Assembly: GCA_035610365.1 (NCBI GenBank)
Contig: CM069437.1
Span: 61,962,093 to 62,026,092 of the forward strand
DNA from: Aquatica leii
Taxonomy: Eukaryota > Arthropoda > Insecta > Coleoptera > Lampyridae
Reading direction: 5' to 3'
DNA: 64,000 nucleotides
Below, piece after piece: positions 23,201 to 34,439 of this stretch. Position numbers and translations under genes: made by a program. Below the pieces are notes generated by a model. That model was not told the origin of the DNA. It made no database searches and saw only the letters and a list, made by a program, of their open reading frames with translations. The number at the start of each line of letters is the position of its first letter. The first letter of the stretch is position 1.

Positions 23201-25383
23201 CTCTGGATGGAAAAGCTGTCCTGGGACGACCCTGTTCCCAACAATGTATGTTCAAAATGGCGTTCATATGCTTTTGAACTCGTCAGTTTGCGGGATTTAC
23301 AAATTCCTCGGCATGTTTTGTGCAAGAATCCCATAGATACCCAAGTACATGGATTTTGTGACGCTTCCACAAGCGCATATGGTGCGTGTTTGTACCTTCG
23401 TTCTGTTGACGAGGACTACCGGGTTCATTCTCATCTTTTATGTGCCAAGTCAAAGGTAGCACCTCTTAAGCCCACTACAATCCCTATGCTTGAGCTTTGC
23501 GGAGCTTTGCTACTTGCTAAACTTTTAGCCCATGTTTTGAAAATCATGGGATTAACTACTACGCCCTACTCTTCTCAAACCATTTGTGTGCAATAGGGTT
23601 GCTGACATCCAGCAACTCACTTCGGCTTCCGTTTGGCGACATGTTCCTACTAAATCAAATCCAGCCGATATGCTGTCCAGAGGCATACCTCCTCAAAATT
23701 TAAAAGGGCTTACTCTTTGGTGGAATGGTCCATCTTGGTTATTGGATGACAAATCTTCGTGGCCTAGTTCTGCTCATGTTAGTTCCGAACTTCCAGATCT
23801 GAAAACGGAAGTTCAAACTTTAATTTCGCATCGTCCAAATGATTTTCCCATAGAGAATTTCTCTAGTATGACTCGTTTAGAAAGAGTCGTCGCTTATAGT
23901 CTTCGTTTCTACAAAAATTCTTCAAACTCACCAAACAATCGGTTTTGCGGACCTATTACTGTTCTAGAAATCCGATCAGCTTTACTGTGCCTGATCAAAA
24001 TGTCCCAAGCTGACTCCTTTTCTGATGAGCTTAAATCGCTTCAGCGCTCTGAACAACTGAAAAGTTCCTCACCATTAGTGGGTTTTTGATGACATGGGCA
24101 TCATTCGTGTCGGAGGTAGACTCCGTAATGCTCCATTTTCGTTCGACAAAAAACATCCGTTTCTTTTGTCGGGAAAACACTTGTTAGCCAAATTGATAGT
24201 AACACGGGAACATCTTAGACGGCTCCACGCAGGCCCTCAATTAATATTGGCTTCGCTTCGAGATCAATTTTGGATCTTATCAGCTAGGCACCTTGTTAGA
24301 CAAATTGTGCATAAATGTGTAAAAGGCTTTCGGTTTTCTCCAAAAACAACAGCCCCGATTATGGGCAATCTTCCTGCTTCACGAGTGCAACCTTCTCCGC
24401 CTTTCCACATTACTGGCATTGATTATGGAGGCCCCATAATGATTAAAGACCGCAAGGGTCGCGGGTGTAAGTCTATGAAAGCTTATGTCTGCTTATTTAT
24501 TTGTTTTTCGACTAAAGCAGTTCACCTGGAACTGGTGACTGGCCTAACCACCGAACTATTTGTTATGACATTTCGACGTTTTGTTGCCCGTCGAGGCAAA
24601 CCATTCCGTATTTTTTCCGATAACGGTACTAATTTCGTCGGAGCTAATTCGGAACTGCAAGAATTAGCTGAATTTTTTAAGAAGCAACAGACTTCTATTG
24701 TCGAAGCCGTTGCTGCCATGGGCAGCGAATGGCATTTTATTCCTCCCCATAGCCCTCATTTTGGAGGTTTATGGAAGGCTGGCATAAAGTCCGTGAAAAA
24801 ACACATCAAACGAATATTAGGAAATTCTATTTTGATTTATGATGAGTTTTGCACTGTGCTTGTTTAAAGAAAAGCAATACTAAACTTCCGTTTCTTATGT
24901 CCACTGACATCCAATCCTAATGATCTTCAAGCCCTCACGTCTGCATATTTTTTAATTAGTAGGACGTTAACAGCGCTCCCGGATCCAGATGTTACGACCA
25001 TTTCCCAGGATCGCTTAGCTTTCTTTCAAATGCTTCAGAAGCTTCTTCAACATATATAAAAAAGATGGAGTCACGAGTATCTCGTCGAGTTGCAGCAGCG
25101 ACCAAAATGGCGATCCAACATTTCCGACCTTCAAAGGACACAATGGTCCTTTATTAAAGAAGATAACCACCCCCATGTATTGAAAATTGGCAGAGTTGTA
25201 GAGCTGCATCCAGGCAGCGATGGCGTAAACCGAGTTGCTACTATAAAAACTGCAAATAGTATAGTGCGTCGTTCATTCGTTAAAGTTTGCCCTTTCCATG
25301 TAGAGACCAGCGAAACTGCGTGTGAAAGTGTGAAAATAGCTTTTAAATATTTTATTTTTTTGTTTATGTTTGCTAATAGAATT
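20282..25383 (+). pseudogene. Bel/Pao gag-pol polyprotein, broken
   Basis: I chose the ATG at 20282 (MEALVRTRG); the 27 codons upstream are hydrophobic leader-like noise. The first frame is open to 23596. It carries a DUF1759-type gag domain (PKISIPKFSGD from about 20687), zinc knuckles (CLNCLYKGHFVSQC and CRTCKSKH, 21416-21495), an aspartic protease (LLDSGSQSNF near 21690), an RT with YVDD at 22832-22843, and an RNase H region (HGFCDAS near 23350). Then come breaks: a deletion plus frameshift near 23580, a frameshift near 24085, a stop at 24865, a stop near 25057 and an indel near 25130. In the integrase the second zinc-binding Cys is Gly (24325-24327), and the expected catalytic Glu is Lys (24775-24777, GLWKAG). 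Described only; the copy cannot integrate by itself. Confidence 0.9.
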
Positions 25384-25450
25384 TAAGATTTTAGAGACCC
25401 CTCAAATTATTGTCGTTTCTTTGAAAGTTGTGCTTTCAAGGCCGGGGGTA

Positions 25451-25673
25451 TGTTTAGATTGTAAACTTATTTTATTAAAACTTTATTGTTACGCTACTGA
25501 TAGTGGCAGGGATTTCAACCAACATCCCTCTTTGTAAAATCAGTCATCATGTAGCCACATGATGAAACGAATGTTCTTTTGATAAATTTTATTCGTTCTT
25601 ATTACTTTGTGTTTTATTCATATCGTTCTATGTACTTAACAAAATAAAGAACTACAGTCCACTAAAATTAACA
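25451..25673 (+). repeat. 3' LTR of the Bel/Pao element
   Basis: 223 bp, TGTTTAGATT...ATTAACA, 221 of 223 identical to the 5' LTR by eye. Preceded by the purine-rich AAGGCCGGGGG tract used to prime plus-strand synthesis. Followed by the target duplication GTTTG. Confidence 0.95.
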
Positions 25674-26900
25674 GTTTGTATCACTCCACCTGAAGATGAC
25701 AAACATACCGGTAAAAATAGTTATTATTGAGATGACGATCATGACGGAAATATAAATCATTTAATTCCGATGAGATCAAAAGCTGAGGTTGTACACAGCC
25801 TGGAACAAACTCAACAGATGTCGACAGATACTCATCACCTTCGAATCCGGAAGAGTCGCTACCTGAAAGGGTTGAATCCAATGACGATAATCGGCATTTA
25901 CACAGAAAAGATATCAAAGTCAAAGTCTAAAAAAGAAACAGTTCAGATAGATACTAAAGCAGAATCAAATTTTGATCTGAATCTAAATTGCGTTATCAAA
26001 AATCCACCAGCAGAATTGCAAAATAACCAATCACTTGATTTTTGGATACTTATTACAATATTACAAAAATTCAAATTTACCAATAAGTGTGACGAACGAT
26101 GAGATTATATATTTTTGTGGTATACTGCTTGCCGAGTAAGGAAAATACCAATAAACGCATGTATTGGGCCAGAGAAAATAACATCCCAAAGTCGCTGAGA
26201 GTAGACGTTTGAACTGCTTCAAATTTATTTATTGAAATATTCATCTAAACGACACATATCGATACTACTTTACAAACTAGGACTATATCCAGTGTCAACA
26301 AGAATTTTTATTAACTTGGTGGGTTAGAAGACGCGAGTATGCAAAGCAGTATGCTAAACTGAAAACTAAAAAATGCATTGATTGCTACTTGCTGGCTTTC
26401 GACGTTTATACAAAAAATACGACAGAAACAAACAAAAGAGATTTTGGATTAGGTAATCAAGTAGTGCTTTCCCTAATGGAGCTTACAAATATACCCCAAA
26501 ATGAAGGTTACAAATTGTTTTTTGATAATTATTTCGCTTCTGTAGGCTTACTAAGTCACAAAGTTATTGTGTCATCGTGATAATCGGTTAGAAAAGCAAA
26601 AAAAATGAAAAACGAAAAATCGCGGACATTAAAAATACCGTTCTTCCAAACAAATCGCCGTTGTTCAATGGAAAAACAATAAAATCGTATATGATGAAAC
26701 TAGTTTCGACAGTATTGCAACAATGCAAATGTACTCAGATACTACAGAGCCGCACAATCAAAAATCATTGTAACACAACCAGAGATACTGCACAAATAAT
26801 CTTAGTGACATTAGAAGTGTTACACACAGAAGAAACAATTTCTTCAACTTGACTTGAGAATGGGTAGTCTTCCATCAAGAATGAAACAATAACATTTGCA
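25674..26900 (+). pseudogene. piggyBac-type transposase pseudogene (PB-3), split by Bel/Pao
   Basis: The N-terminal acidic region reads TRKDSDVCITPPEDDKHTG straight across the Bel/Pao insertion: TRKDSDV is encoded just left of 19577 and the rest right of 25673. 25770-26102 continues the poorly conserved N-terminus. 26389-26580 is a clear core piece (LLAFDVYTKNT, GNQVVLSLMELT, GYKLFFDNYFASVGLL), whose FDN holds the second catalytic Asp. Stops and frameshifts separate the pieces, and the C-terminal part is lost near 26900, where a Tc1-like remnant begins. Confidence 0.75.
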
Positions 26901-26910
26901 AGAAATTTTA

Positions 26911-27900
26911 TCAACATGAAATCCGAAAACAAATGTTTGGCGGCCCGGTTAGCTGAGTACACTCCTGTAGACATCTAGGTATTCGCAAAATGAGATGGTC
27001 GATATCTGCTTGTAGTACCTCGTTCCAAAGTTGAACTTCATGAATTAACTGTTCCAGAGTCTGTAGAGAATGGTGCAAAGTGGACAGTCTCTTCCCCATT
27101 ACGAAGTCCATAGGTCGACGAGCCAAAAAGAGACGTGCTATGTCTTGCTGAAAAACAATATGTGGATGGCCATCTAAATAAGGCAGTAAAGTTGTTTGTA
27201 AAACATCATCAACATAACGCGCAACTGTCATACTGCCTTGAATAAAGACAAGTAGTAACCTAATATCACGTCCTCTCCACGGCGGCGTCTTACCCTTCAC
27301 AGCTACAGGTATCGCGATTCCTCAAGACATTACGCCATTCTGTCTCCTAATGCTGTCGTTCTCTGCACCAGTTCAAACGTTGACGACAGTGTTCCGCAGT
27401 CAAATGAAATACTTAATCACAGACTGTATGAAAAAAGTCCAAAGGCTCGAATGCGGCGTATAGTTACTCCAACAGTCCTGTGCACATGCCTCTCAACAGC
27501 AAACCCAATATCACGTCGCTCTTCACGGCGGTGTCTTACCCTTCTATGGCCATCGTGCATACCTAGACGGAATCGCGATTCGTCACTGAAGACGATATTA
27601 TGCCATTCTACCTGTCAATGCTGCCAATCTCTGCACCACTTCAAACGTTGACGACAGCAGTCCGCAGTCAAAGCATAGTAAGAAGTATATCTCCTTCTAC
27701 AAACCATTGGTCAGCGATTTGACGCGTAGTAGTAAAACGGTCTCGTAGAGCCAGTTGTCTAAAGCGCCTATCTTGATGCTTTGTGGTACGCCTCGGTTGA
27801 CCAGTTGGTCTACTTCGTGTTCCTGTACTTCTTCTATCCACACACGTGTTACAGTCATTGCAGGCAACAATTCTACCTCTGTCAAAGTCGCTAACATGGT
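26911..27900 (-). pseudogene. Tc1/mariner-like transposase remnant (Tc1-B) with internal duplication
   Basis: Minus-strand pieces: an N-terminal block around 27780-27700 (ADQWFVEGDIL-like), KGKTPPWRGRDIR (about 27300-27265), GSMTVARYVDDVLQTTLLPYLDGHP (27240-27165) and FQQDIARLFLARRPMDFV near 27150-27100, then ILRIPRCLQECTQ. Segments 27260-27410 and 27515-27680 are diverged copies of the same about 150-bp stretch, so part of the gene is duplicated. The family-typical DNARPH motif has become DIARLF. No TIRs were located. Confidence 0.7.
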
Positions 27901-27909
27901 GATAATTTA

Positions 27910-29160
27910 GATTTTGTTACGGTCAAGGCTAGTAGACGGAGGCATAATAACTAAAAATATTTGTTGTGTTCAACTCTCATAAACCCGTTTTTTCAAAAAA
28001 AAAAAAAAATTAATAGGTAAGATTTTGTTTTCGCAAAAAAATATCAAAGATAAACAGTCATAGCATGCTTGAAATATAGCCATTCTGTTGCCAAAAAATC
28101 AAGATGAAGAAATTATTCCTTCTGGGCGTAAATAAAAGTATGGGAAGAGACGATAAGTTAAACCGAATGGTGACCAAAATTCGTTTACTTTTATGTATGT
28201 TCCTAATGCAATTTAGAAGAAATTTGTGTTAATTTTTTTTGCATACATACGAAATCAAAAATGTATCAAGAGCATATGATATGATGAGCAAAACCACATT
28301 GTGGTTTATTCCTCAATGGACAGAATATGTACCAAATGCGGCAATTTTTTTTTTGCATAAAACGTAATGTAGTTCTATACCCCAAAAACTGTTTTCCATA
28401 CAATTTAGTCATGCATAAAGTTTTTTTTTAATAACAATAAAATGTTTGTGTCTTTTCTCGTCCGTACCTATACATAGTTCTGAATCTATAAGCACAAAAA
28501 CATTTTTCTTACAACTCCAAATAAAACTAATGGATTAATTGTATTAAATGCTTTCGGCGTCGAATTCATAGCATAGAGCCTATAGTAAATAGACGAATTC
28601 AAAAGTTCGATATTGCAAAAAAAAAAGTAAAATACCGAGTGTCCCAAAATTGCAGAGAAATAAAGCTACCACGTATTGTAAAGGTCAAAATAAGTTGATT
28701 GGACCCTATTTATATCAATACCAAAATGCCATTTGTCCGTAAGAAGAGCTCAAAGTCTATTTAAAAACTCACATTTATTCATTTAATGATTGCAGAGGGG
28801 TTAAAAACACCCTCGCTCCCTTGTATTTTTTGAAATAATTTTCTTAGGAGTGGTAATTCAGCTTAGACTTTTTTAACAGGAAAGCTTGCTCGTCATTTTC
28901 ATTTTTTGACTCTTGTGAAAACTCCGTGTTTCATAGTGTCGAAAAAAAAATGTTTTCTCAAACACTGACAATCGCTATTCTTAGTACAAGTTTAATTATA
29001 AAATTTAGTTGGCCGTGGACGCTCAAACAAAACGAAAGTCACAATTTTGACAGGAAACAAATTCATAATCGTCCCAGTAAATTTGTTCACTTTTAGTTGC
29101 TTTTGTATTGTTTTTTCATTGCAATAGCCATTATTGCTTTAATTGCTGTTGTTGTTATTT
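27910..29160. other. No gene recognised
   Basis: AT-rich sequence with several poly-A and poly-T runs. No coding evidence on either strand. Confidence 0.4.
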
Positions 29161-29169
29161 TGGCACCTA

Positions 29170-30140
29170 TTAGTTCTTGGATTCTGTCAAGACAGTGTCC
29201 ACGTGTTTCGAGAAAAGTATCCAAACCGGAGAATTCCAAATCACAAAACGTTTGCCCGAATGGAAAGAAGTCTTCGAGAAACAGAAAGTTTGAAGCCAGT
29301 CAGAAATAACGCTGAAAGACCTCGACAAACCTGAACACCCATTGCGGAAGATGCTGTTCTTCAAAGAATTGATGACAATCCTGAGACTAGTACCAGAACA
29401 TTATAACGAGAGACTGGGATTCCAAAAAGCACTGTAAGTCGGATCTTTCGAGATCAATTACTTTGATCATTCCACATCAAATCAGTGCAAAAATTATTGC
29501 CACTTCACCACGGATCACGTTTTAATTTTTAACAAATAGTTCGGAAGCGCAGAGTAGTCGACAAAGGATTCCACACTAATATTTTGTTTACTGACGAACC
29601 TACATAATGAGCATACTTATGCAGATGATAATCTATGTGCTATTAAAGGTAGCCATTATCAACTTGAATTTTAAATTAATGTCTGGATCGAAATTATTAG
29701 CAATTTTATGGTTGAGCCGTTCCGATTGCCTGATCGTCTGGATGGCGCTAGTTACCCTCGTTTTCTTCAAAAAAGTTTGACAGAACTAGTAGAAGAGTTG
29801 TCCCATAATTTGCGTCGAAACATGTCCTTCATGCAAGACAATGCACCACCTCGTTTTACACGTGTCGTAAGAGAATATCTTAATTAACAATTTTCTGGTA
29901 GATGGATTGGTAGAAGACGAAAAGCGCCCATTCAGAGGCCTTCGCGGCCTCCAGATTTAAATCCTTGCTGTAACTGGATGCCTTCGACTAACCAGAATTC
30001 TTCTTTGGGATAGACTGGTATTTTCTCTCTTTTTTTCGGGAAGACGGACCTGACACGCAAAAATGCAGCAGTATTTTGCATTTGAGGGAAAATTAGATTA
30101 GCTCTAAAGCATTTGAGCTTTCTCGTTAAGTCTGTCATTT
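29170..30140 (+). pseudogene. mariner-like transposase pseudogene with DUF4817 N-terminus
   Basis: The N-terminal DUF4817-type segment REKYPNRRIPNHKTFARMER and SLRETESLKPVRNNAERPR spans about 29195-29325. An HTH region TPIAEDAVLQRIDDNPETST then RETGIPKSTVSRIFRDQLL follows (29337-29463). The DDE core survives as FTDEPT (near 29590), RFLQKSLTELVEELSHNLRRN and QDNAPPRFTRVVREYLN (29760-29885), and RPPDLNPC (29945-29970). Stops and frameshifts are frequent. The C-terminal portion after 29970 is not recognisable. Confidence 0.7.
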
Positions 30141-30374
30141 TCTAAAAGCTGAAGAGCTTCGTTATTAACGAGCCTTTATTCGTGTTTTAAGCACAGTTTT
30201 TTATCTCTTCGTCGACTGTATGTGTCGATGTTGCCCACATACAAAGGTCCAACTGTTGCTGGCAGCACTTTATTTTGAAAAAGTTTAATTTTATATTTAT
30301 TGGTTTTTGGGCCACATTTCCAGAATTGTGTACCATCGAACCATATAGGTTTCAATATTTTTTTGTTATTAGTT

Positions 30375-30455
30375 GACCAAAGAGCCGTCGTGGCGTAGTG
30401 GCTTGCTTACTACGCTGATGGCTCGTGTTCGCATCCCGGCAAACCAGCGAGCGGT
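30375..30455 (+). repeat. tRNA-derived SINE-like sequence
   Basis: A box-like TGGCGTAGTGG (30391-30401) matches the polymerase III A-box consensus TGGCNNAGTGG exactly. GTGTTCGCATCC (30425-30436) resembles a B box (GGTTCGANTCC) with mismatches. The spacing between boxes (23 nt) is shorter than in a normal tRNA, and I could not close a full cloverleaf. I read it as the tRNA-like head of a SINE or a tRNA pseudogene, not a working tRNA. Confidence 0.5.
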
Positions 30456-30826
30456 ATATTGCCTAATAAAACCTCTCAAAATATAAACTGTTTACTTGCA
30501 ATATAAACGTATGTGAGATATCGCTAATGCTCTAAACGACTATGTCACTATAAGAAGATTACTTGACAGCAATTTTCTACTCATTACCCGTTTCTGTATT
30601 TAGTACCAAGATTTTCTCGTTTTTCCTTTACACATTCCTCCCAGTTTAGTCGGCTTTCTGAATTGATAATAAGTATTTAGTAGTATGTATTTGCATACTA
30701 CGGTATGATTTATATCAGGAAAAAATAACAACACGAAAAGGTTTTTAGAATAGATAGGGATACCGTAATTTCCTTATTAGAAAGGGCGAAAGTAACGCAA
30801 TATCAAGATTTCAAAATATTTTTTCT

Positions 30827-31125
30827 GTGAAGCTAATAAAATATTTGTCAGAAAAAGGATTTTGTGCAACTGGTACAATCCAAGAGGGTAGAACGGCAAA
30901 GTATTCAATGATTGACAAGAAGGTGATGCAAAAGAAGCCGAAGGGAACATTTGGCTATAGAAGCAGAGAAGACGAAGCTATAACACTGGTGAAATGGGAG
31001 GACAATAAAGTAGTAACCGCAGCAACAACATACGACACTATAAAGAAAACCACATGCATACGCCAGTGCCGTGTAAAGAAAAGTGAATGTGGTCCAACCA
31101 CAAATTTTTGACATCCCTACGTTGA
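30827..31125 (+). pseudogene. piggyBac-type transposase fragment (PB-4)
   Basis: The open frame 30827-31111 reads LIKYLSEKGFCATGTIQEGR, KGTFGYRSREDEAITLVKWEDNK, VVTAATTYDT, the segment that follows the FDNFFTS block in piggyBac transposases (LxExGxxATGTxR and KWxDNKxVxxAT). Only this middle part is present. No TTAA-flanked ends were found. Confidence 0.7.
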
Positions 31126-31129
31126 GGGG

Positions 31130-33055
31130 AAGAACGATCCCTATTCAGTCGGACGATAACCAATTTGATGATATATTTTAAATAAAGACAACTTTACAAA
31201 AAAAATCTTTTATGACAATTCTCCAAAGCATTATTTTGAACTAAATAAACCACGTGCTGCCGTGGCATGTACATTCCCAGTAGGACATTTGTGTCAAATT
31301 CTGAAAACGAAAATATCAAAACACAATTCTTAAGTTAAAGGAAACATTCCACACAAAGCAATCGACAAAAATTAAATTTGTTATTAATGCAAAAGCTAAG
31401 AAAATAATCTAAATGTGCAAAATGCCAGCCACTCCCGGTAGTCAATCAAGGCAGCATTAAGTTATCGTTTCAGAGACAGAGTAATTGTTTTAAATCTATC
31501 AAAAATGGCATTGTTAAAACTACGTTGTCAAGTTTTCAAGATTTACGTGTATAAAAATTAAGTCAAAAAAGAACTTCCAAAGAAGAAGAAGAAAGAAGAA
31601 AAACAAAGAAACCAATAGGTATGTAGAGAAAGTTAGAAAGAAACAAGAAAATGGTCGAAATAATTCCAGCCATTTTTAGTAATTAACACCTTAGAAGTAT
31701 TAGAAAATCTATCCAATATGGTAACCTGCGTTTAAATTTATGTACTTTTTTAATGACAAATTCTTATTTGCTGTTTAATTGACGTGTTTCAAATCATCTT
31801 TGTTATTTCGACGTTTTAAGTAATATTGTTTTGAATTAATGCATGCTTTTATGTTGCTTAAATATCCGTGTGCCGTGTTTTCTCCAATTTCGCATTTTCT
31901 ATGTACTAATAAATTCAGATTACATTATGATTTATAGTTCCGATAATTATTTAGTTTCTGAGATATCAGAAATTCGATATTATATTCGTTTGTTTGTGTT
32001 AATATAATGTAAAGTTTTGTTTATTTACTTTTATCTCTACTTACGGTAGCAAGTGCGATGTGAAAACTTCGTAAAAAAAATTACGTGAAATTACATATCG
32101 TTTTAATTTTTCATCTTTGTTGGTTAAACTTTCATCATAGAGAAGTCCTTTTTGAAATATCTGTAGACAGTCCGTGTATCGTTGATAAAAAAAAATCATT
32201 TTCTAATTAATAAGGAGTCTCGGAAAACAATAAGATGTGGTAGTGCCGCGGTTCTTCCAAATTCAAGGTAGCAGTGGCATGTGTATATGAAATAGTTAAG
32301 TGGGAAGTTTAATGCTCTAATTTCGTTTTGGTTAACGAATTTTATCTAAAAGTTAGATCTTTTTATCCGTCTTTCATCTTCGCTCAGTAGTAGCGGGTCT
32401 TTTCCAATTATCCTAGCAACTCTGAGATCATCTTTGGCTACTAGACTTGCGAAACTGCGATCAACCAGAACACACTCCGAGTAAACAGATATTTAAAGTT
32501 ATATTTATACAATAATTTGTTTTTCTTTTTAATTAATTTTTGTTTTATTGTAATCGATTATTTTACCATAATTTTTTATTTATATATTTTGTGTGTAAAG
32601 TTTTGTTTCTTTTATGTAATAAATGTTAAATTGTTAATGTAACGTAGCTTTTACTCAATTAACCTGTTCGCAAGTCAATATTATTTGGTTTTTTTTTATA
32701 CTTTTAGTAATTACACACTATAAAAACAGGTTCCAATAGTGTATAAATCGCCGGACGTGTACTCTGGTTGGCAAGGTTCAGAAGCCCTTATTGAGCTATA
32801 AACCTTCCTGGCGCCCTTTTGACTTGTCTAGTTTGATTTTGACGTTTATTTTTATTTTCTTTCGAGTTTTCCAAGCAGTCATGGAGTTTTAAGTAGAACC
32901 CACCCCCATCTTCACTAAGCAACGACAAATACCTCGTTTGCGTTACTTAGGTAAAGGAAATTTTCGTTTTAATAGCTTTTGCATGTAACAATATTTTATT
33001 TAAAGACCGGATGACTTTTGCGTTCAAAATCTAGTCAAATCTGTACACCAGAAGA
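31130..33055. other. No gene recognised
   Basis: AT-rich. A G+C-richer patch at about 32750-32900 may be a decayed LTR or UTR but shows no matching partner. Confidence 0.35.
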
Positions 33056-33059
33056 CTGT

Positions 33060-33900
33060 AAAAATACCGACAAAATCAAAAATGTCTTGTCGCGATCTCC
33101 TCTACCCCTATTAAAAGAACCTACTCAAAGAAAGCTCTCAGACCGATAGTATCGGTAACAGATGTCTCAAAATCATGATTTCCATTTAACTAAAGTCTCC
33201 AACCTTATTATAATACAGAAACTGGAAAAACAACAGCCTGGTTTTTTTCAAAACAATAGACCGATCATACTTCCACCGCCTATGGGGAAATTAATCCTCA
33301 AGATAATGTAGTGTAGTTTGACCGACGATCATAACGAGCTACAAGACGAGCAGTTCGGATTTAAGAAGCACGACACTACAGTCCGCTCCAGGAGAAAGGT
33401 TTCAACTGAAATCAATAAACGGAGTCGATTTTTTGTCGTTTTTAAAACGTTCAGCGCCAGAATAGAATAAACCCAAAGTCGGCGTCCCTCTGGGATGGGA
33501 CATTTGTCATTTCAAAAGTTGTATATCATTATTTTCGCAATCTACGTAAGCAACATGCCAAAAATCCAATACACGACATGATATCGCAGCGCAGAGAAGT
33601 TTTTTGGAGCGCCATATCGTAGCTATAATACTGTAAAGACATGTAACGAATTCAAAGAATGGTACTTGAAATAAAAAATCGAGTTGAACGCTGAGGAAAA
33701 CAACGCAACCCTAATTACACAAAGTCGGAAAACAACCAATCAGAGGGTAGAACATTTTTGATAGAATGACTAAACCAAAACCCTCACTTAAAAACATATG
33801 TCGTGCATTGATAAAGACAAAACTGAAATACCTACTCTGCATTACCTTCTTGATACAAGAAGTGCAATCAGCAAGGAAAGAATGATATAGATGCCATAAG
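33060..33900 (+). pseudogene. Jockey-type non-LTR reverse transcriptase remnant
   Basis: Pieces in different frames match the order of Jockey-type RT motifs: FQNNRPIILPPPMGKLILKI (33255-33310), DEQFGFKKHDTTVRS (33335-33380), a decayed motif B (KVGVPLGW, near 33480), KLNAEENNATLITQSR-like sequence near 33690, and ALIKTKLKYLLCIT near 33800. Heavily decayed; no motif-C catalytic residues are readable. Confidence 0.55.
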
Positions 33901-33919
33901 ATTTAAAAACCCTATGTTA

Positions 33920-34200
33920 TCCGAAGAGAACTGCCGTCGATAATGAAATCTGTTGAGCATTTCTACAAATACTTGTACGAGAGAAAGTTTTCGCTGCTGG
34001 ACGAGCATGAATCCTTGAAATGGTTGTTACAATTTAAAAGTCCAGATGACAAAGTTTTTAATGGATTGGTTGAAACATAGTTTTGAAATAATTTATCGAC
34101 CAAGAGAAAACCTAACCAAGAAAATGTGACTTATGTAAATGACATTGACAGATGATTACTAGAAACCGCTAGAGCTGCAAAAAACCATAAAGACGATCAT
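33920..34200 (+). pseudogene. Gypsy RNase H fragment
   Basis: The reading PSIMKSVEHFYKYLYERKFS, LLDEHESLKWLLQFKSPDDK follows the Ty3/Gypsy RNase H pattern (VxxFxxYLYGxxFxxxTDHxxLxWLxxFKxP). The family's Thr-Asp-His is LDEH here. Frameshifted after about 34080. Confidence 0.6.
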
Positions 34201-34439
34201 GATTTACGTTTACTTGGTTCGTAAATACAAATATCATAAAATGGAGCCGCGCACTGTATTCAAGCTAAGAACGCACACCATTAAAGTCTTAGAATTAGAG
34301 AGATTTGGGTATTGAGAAAAAACAACTGGTTGACATCGAATAATTGCTCAACTAATCTAAGCAGAGCCCAGGTTTTTTCCAAATACATCTGTCTTCTAGC
34401 ACACTCAGTGAACCAGCAACAGCTATTCTATTCAAAATA

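Larger units (their letters stand above)
19577..25673 (+). mobile_element. Bel/Pao LTR retrotransposon, complete structure
   Basis: Two 223-bp LTRs (TG...CA), a perfect 5-bp target duplication GTTTG (19572-19576 and 25674-25678), a primer site, a purine-rich tract AAGGCCGGGGG just before the 3' LTR, and a gag-pol region with several lesions. The LTRs differ at only two positions (g/a in GGCAGnGATT and c/t in TTCTTTnGATAA), pointing to recent insertion. It sits inside a piggyBac-type transposase whose frame runs across the insertion site. Confidence 0.95.

Noticed and set aside
20911..23370. Minus-strand open frames of 64-118 codons opposite the Bel/Pao gag-pol
   Set aside because: Shadows of the long plus-strand frame; no domain and no independent start context.
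30375..30455. Functional tRNA gene
   Set aside because: No complete cloverleaf, compressed box spacing and a mismatched B box; better read as SINE or pseudogene.
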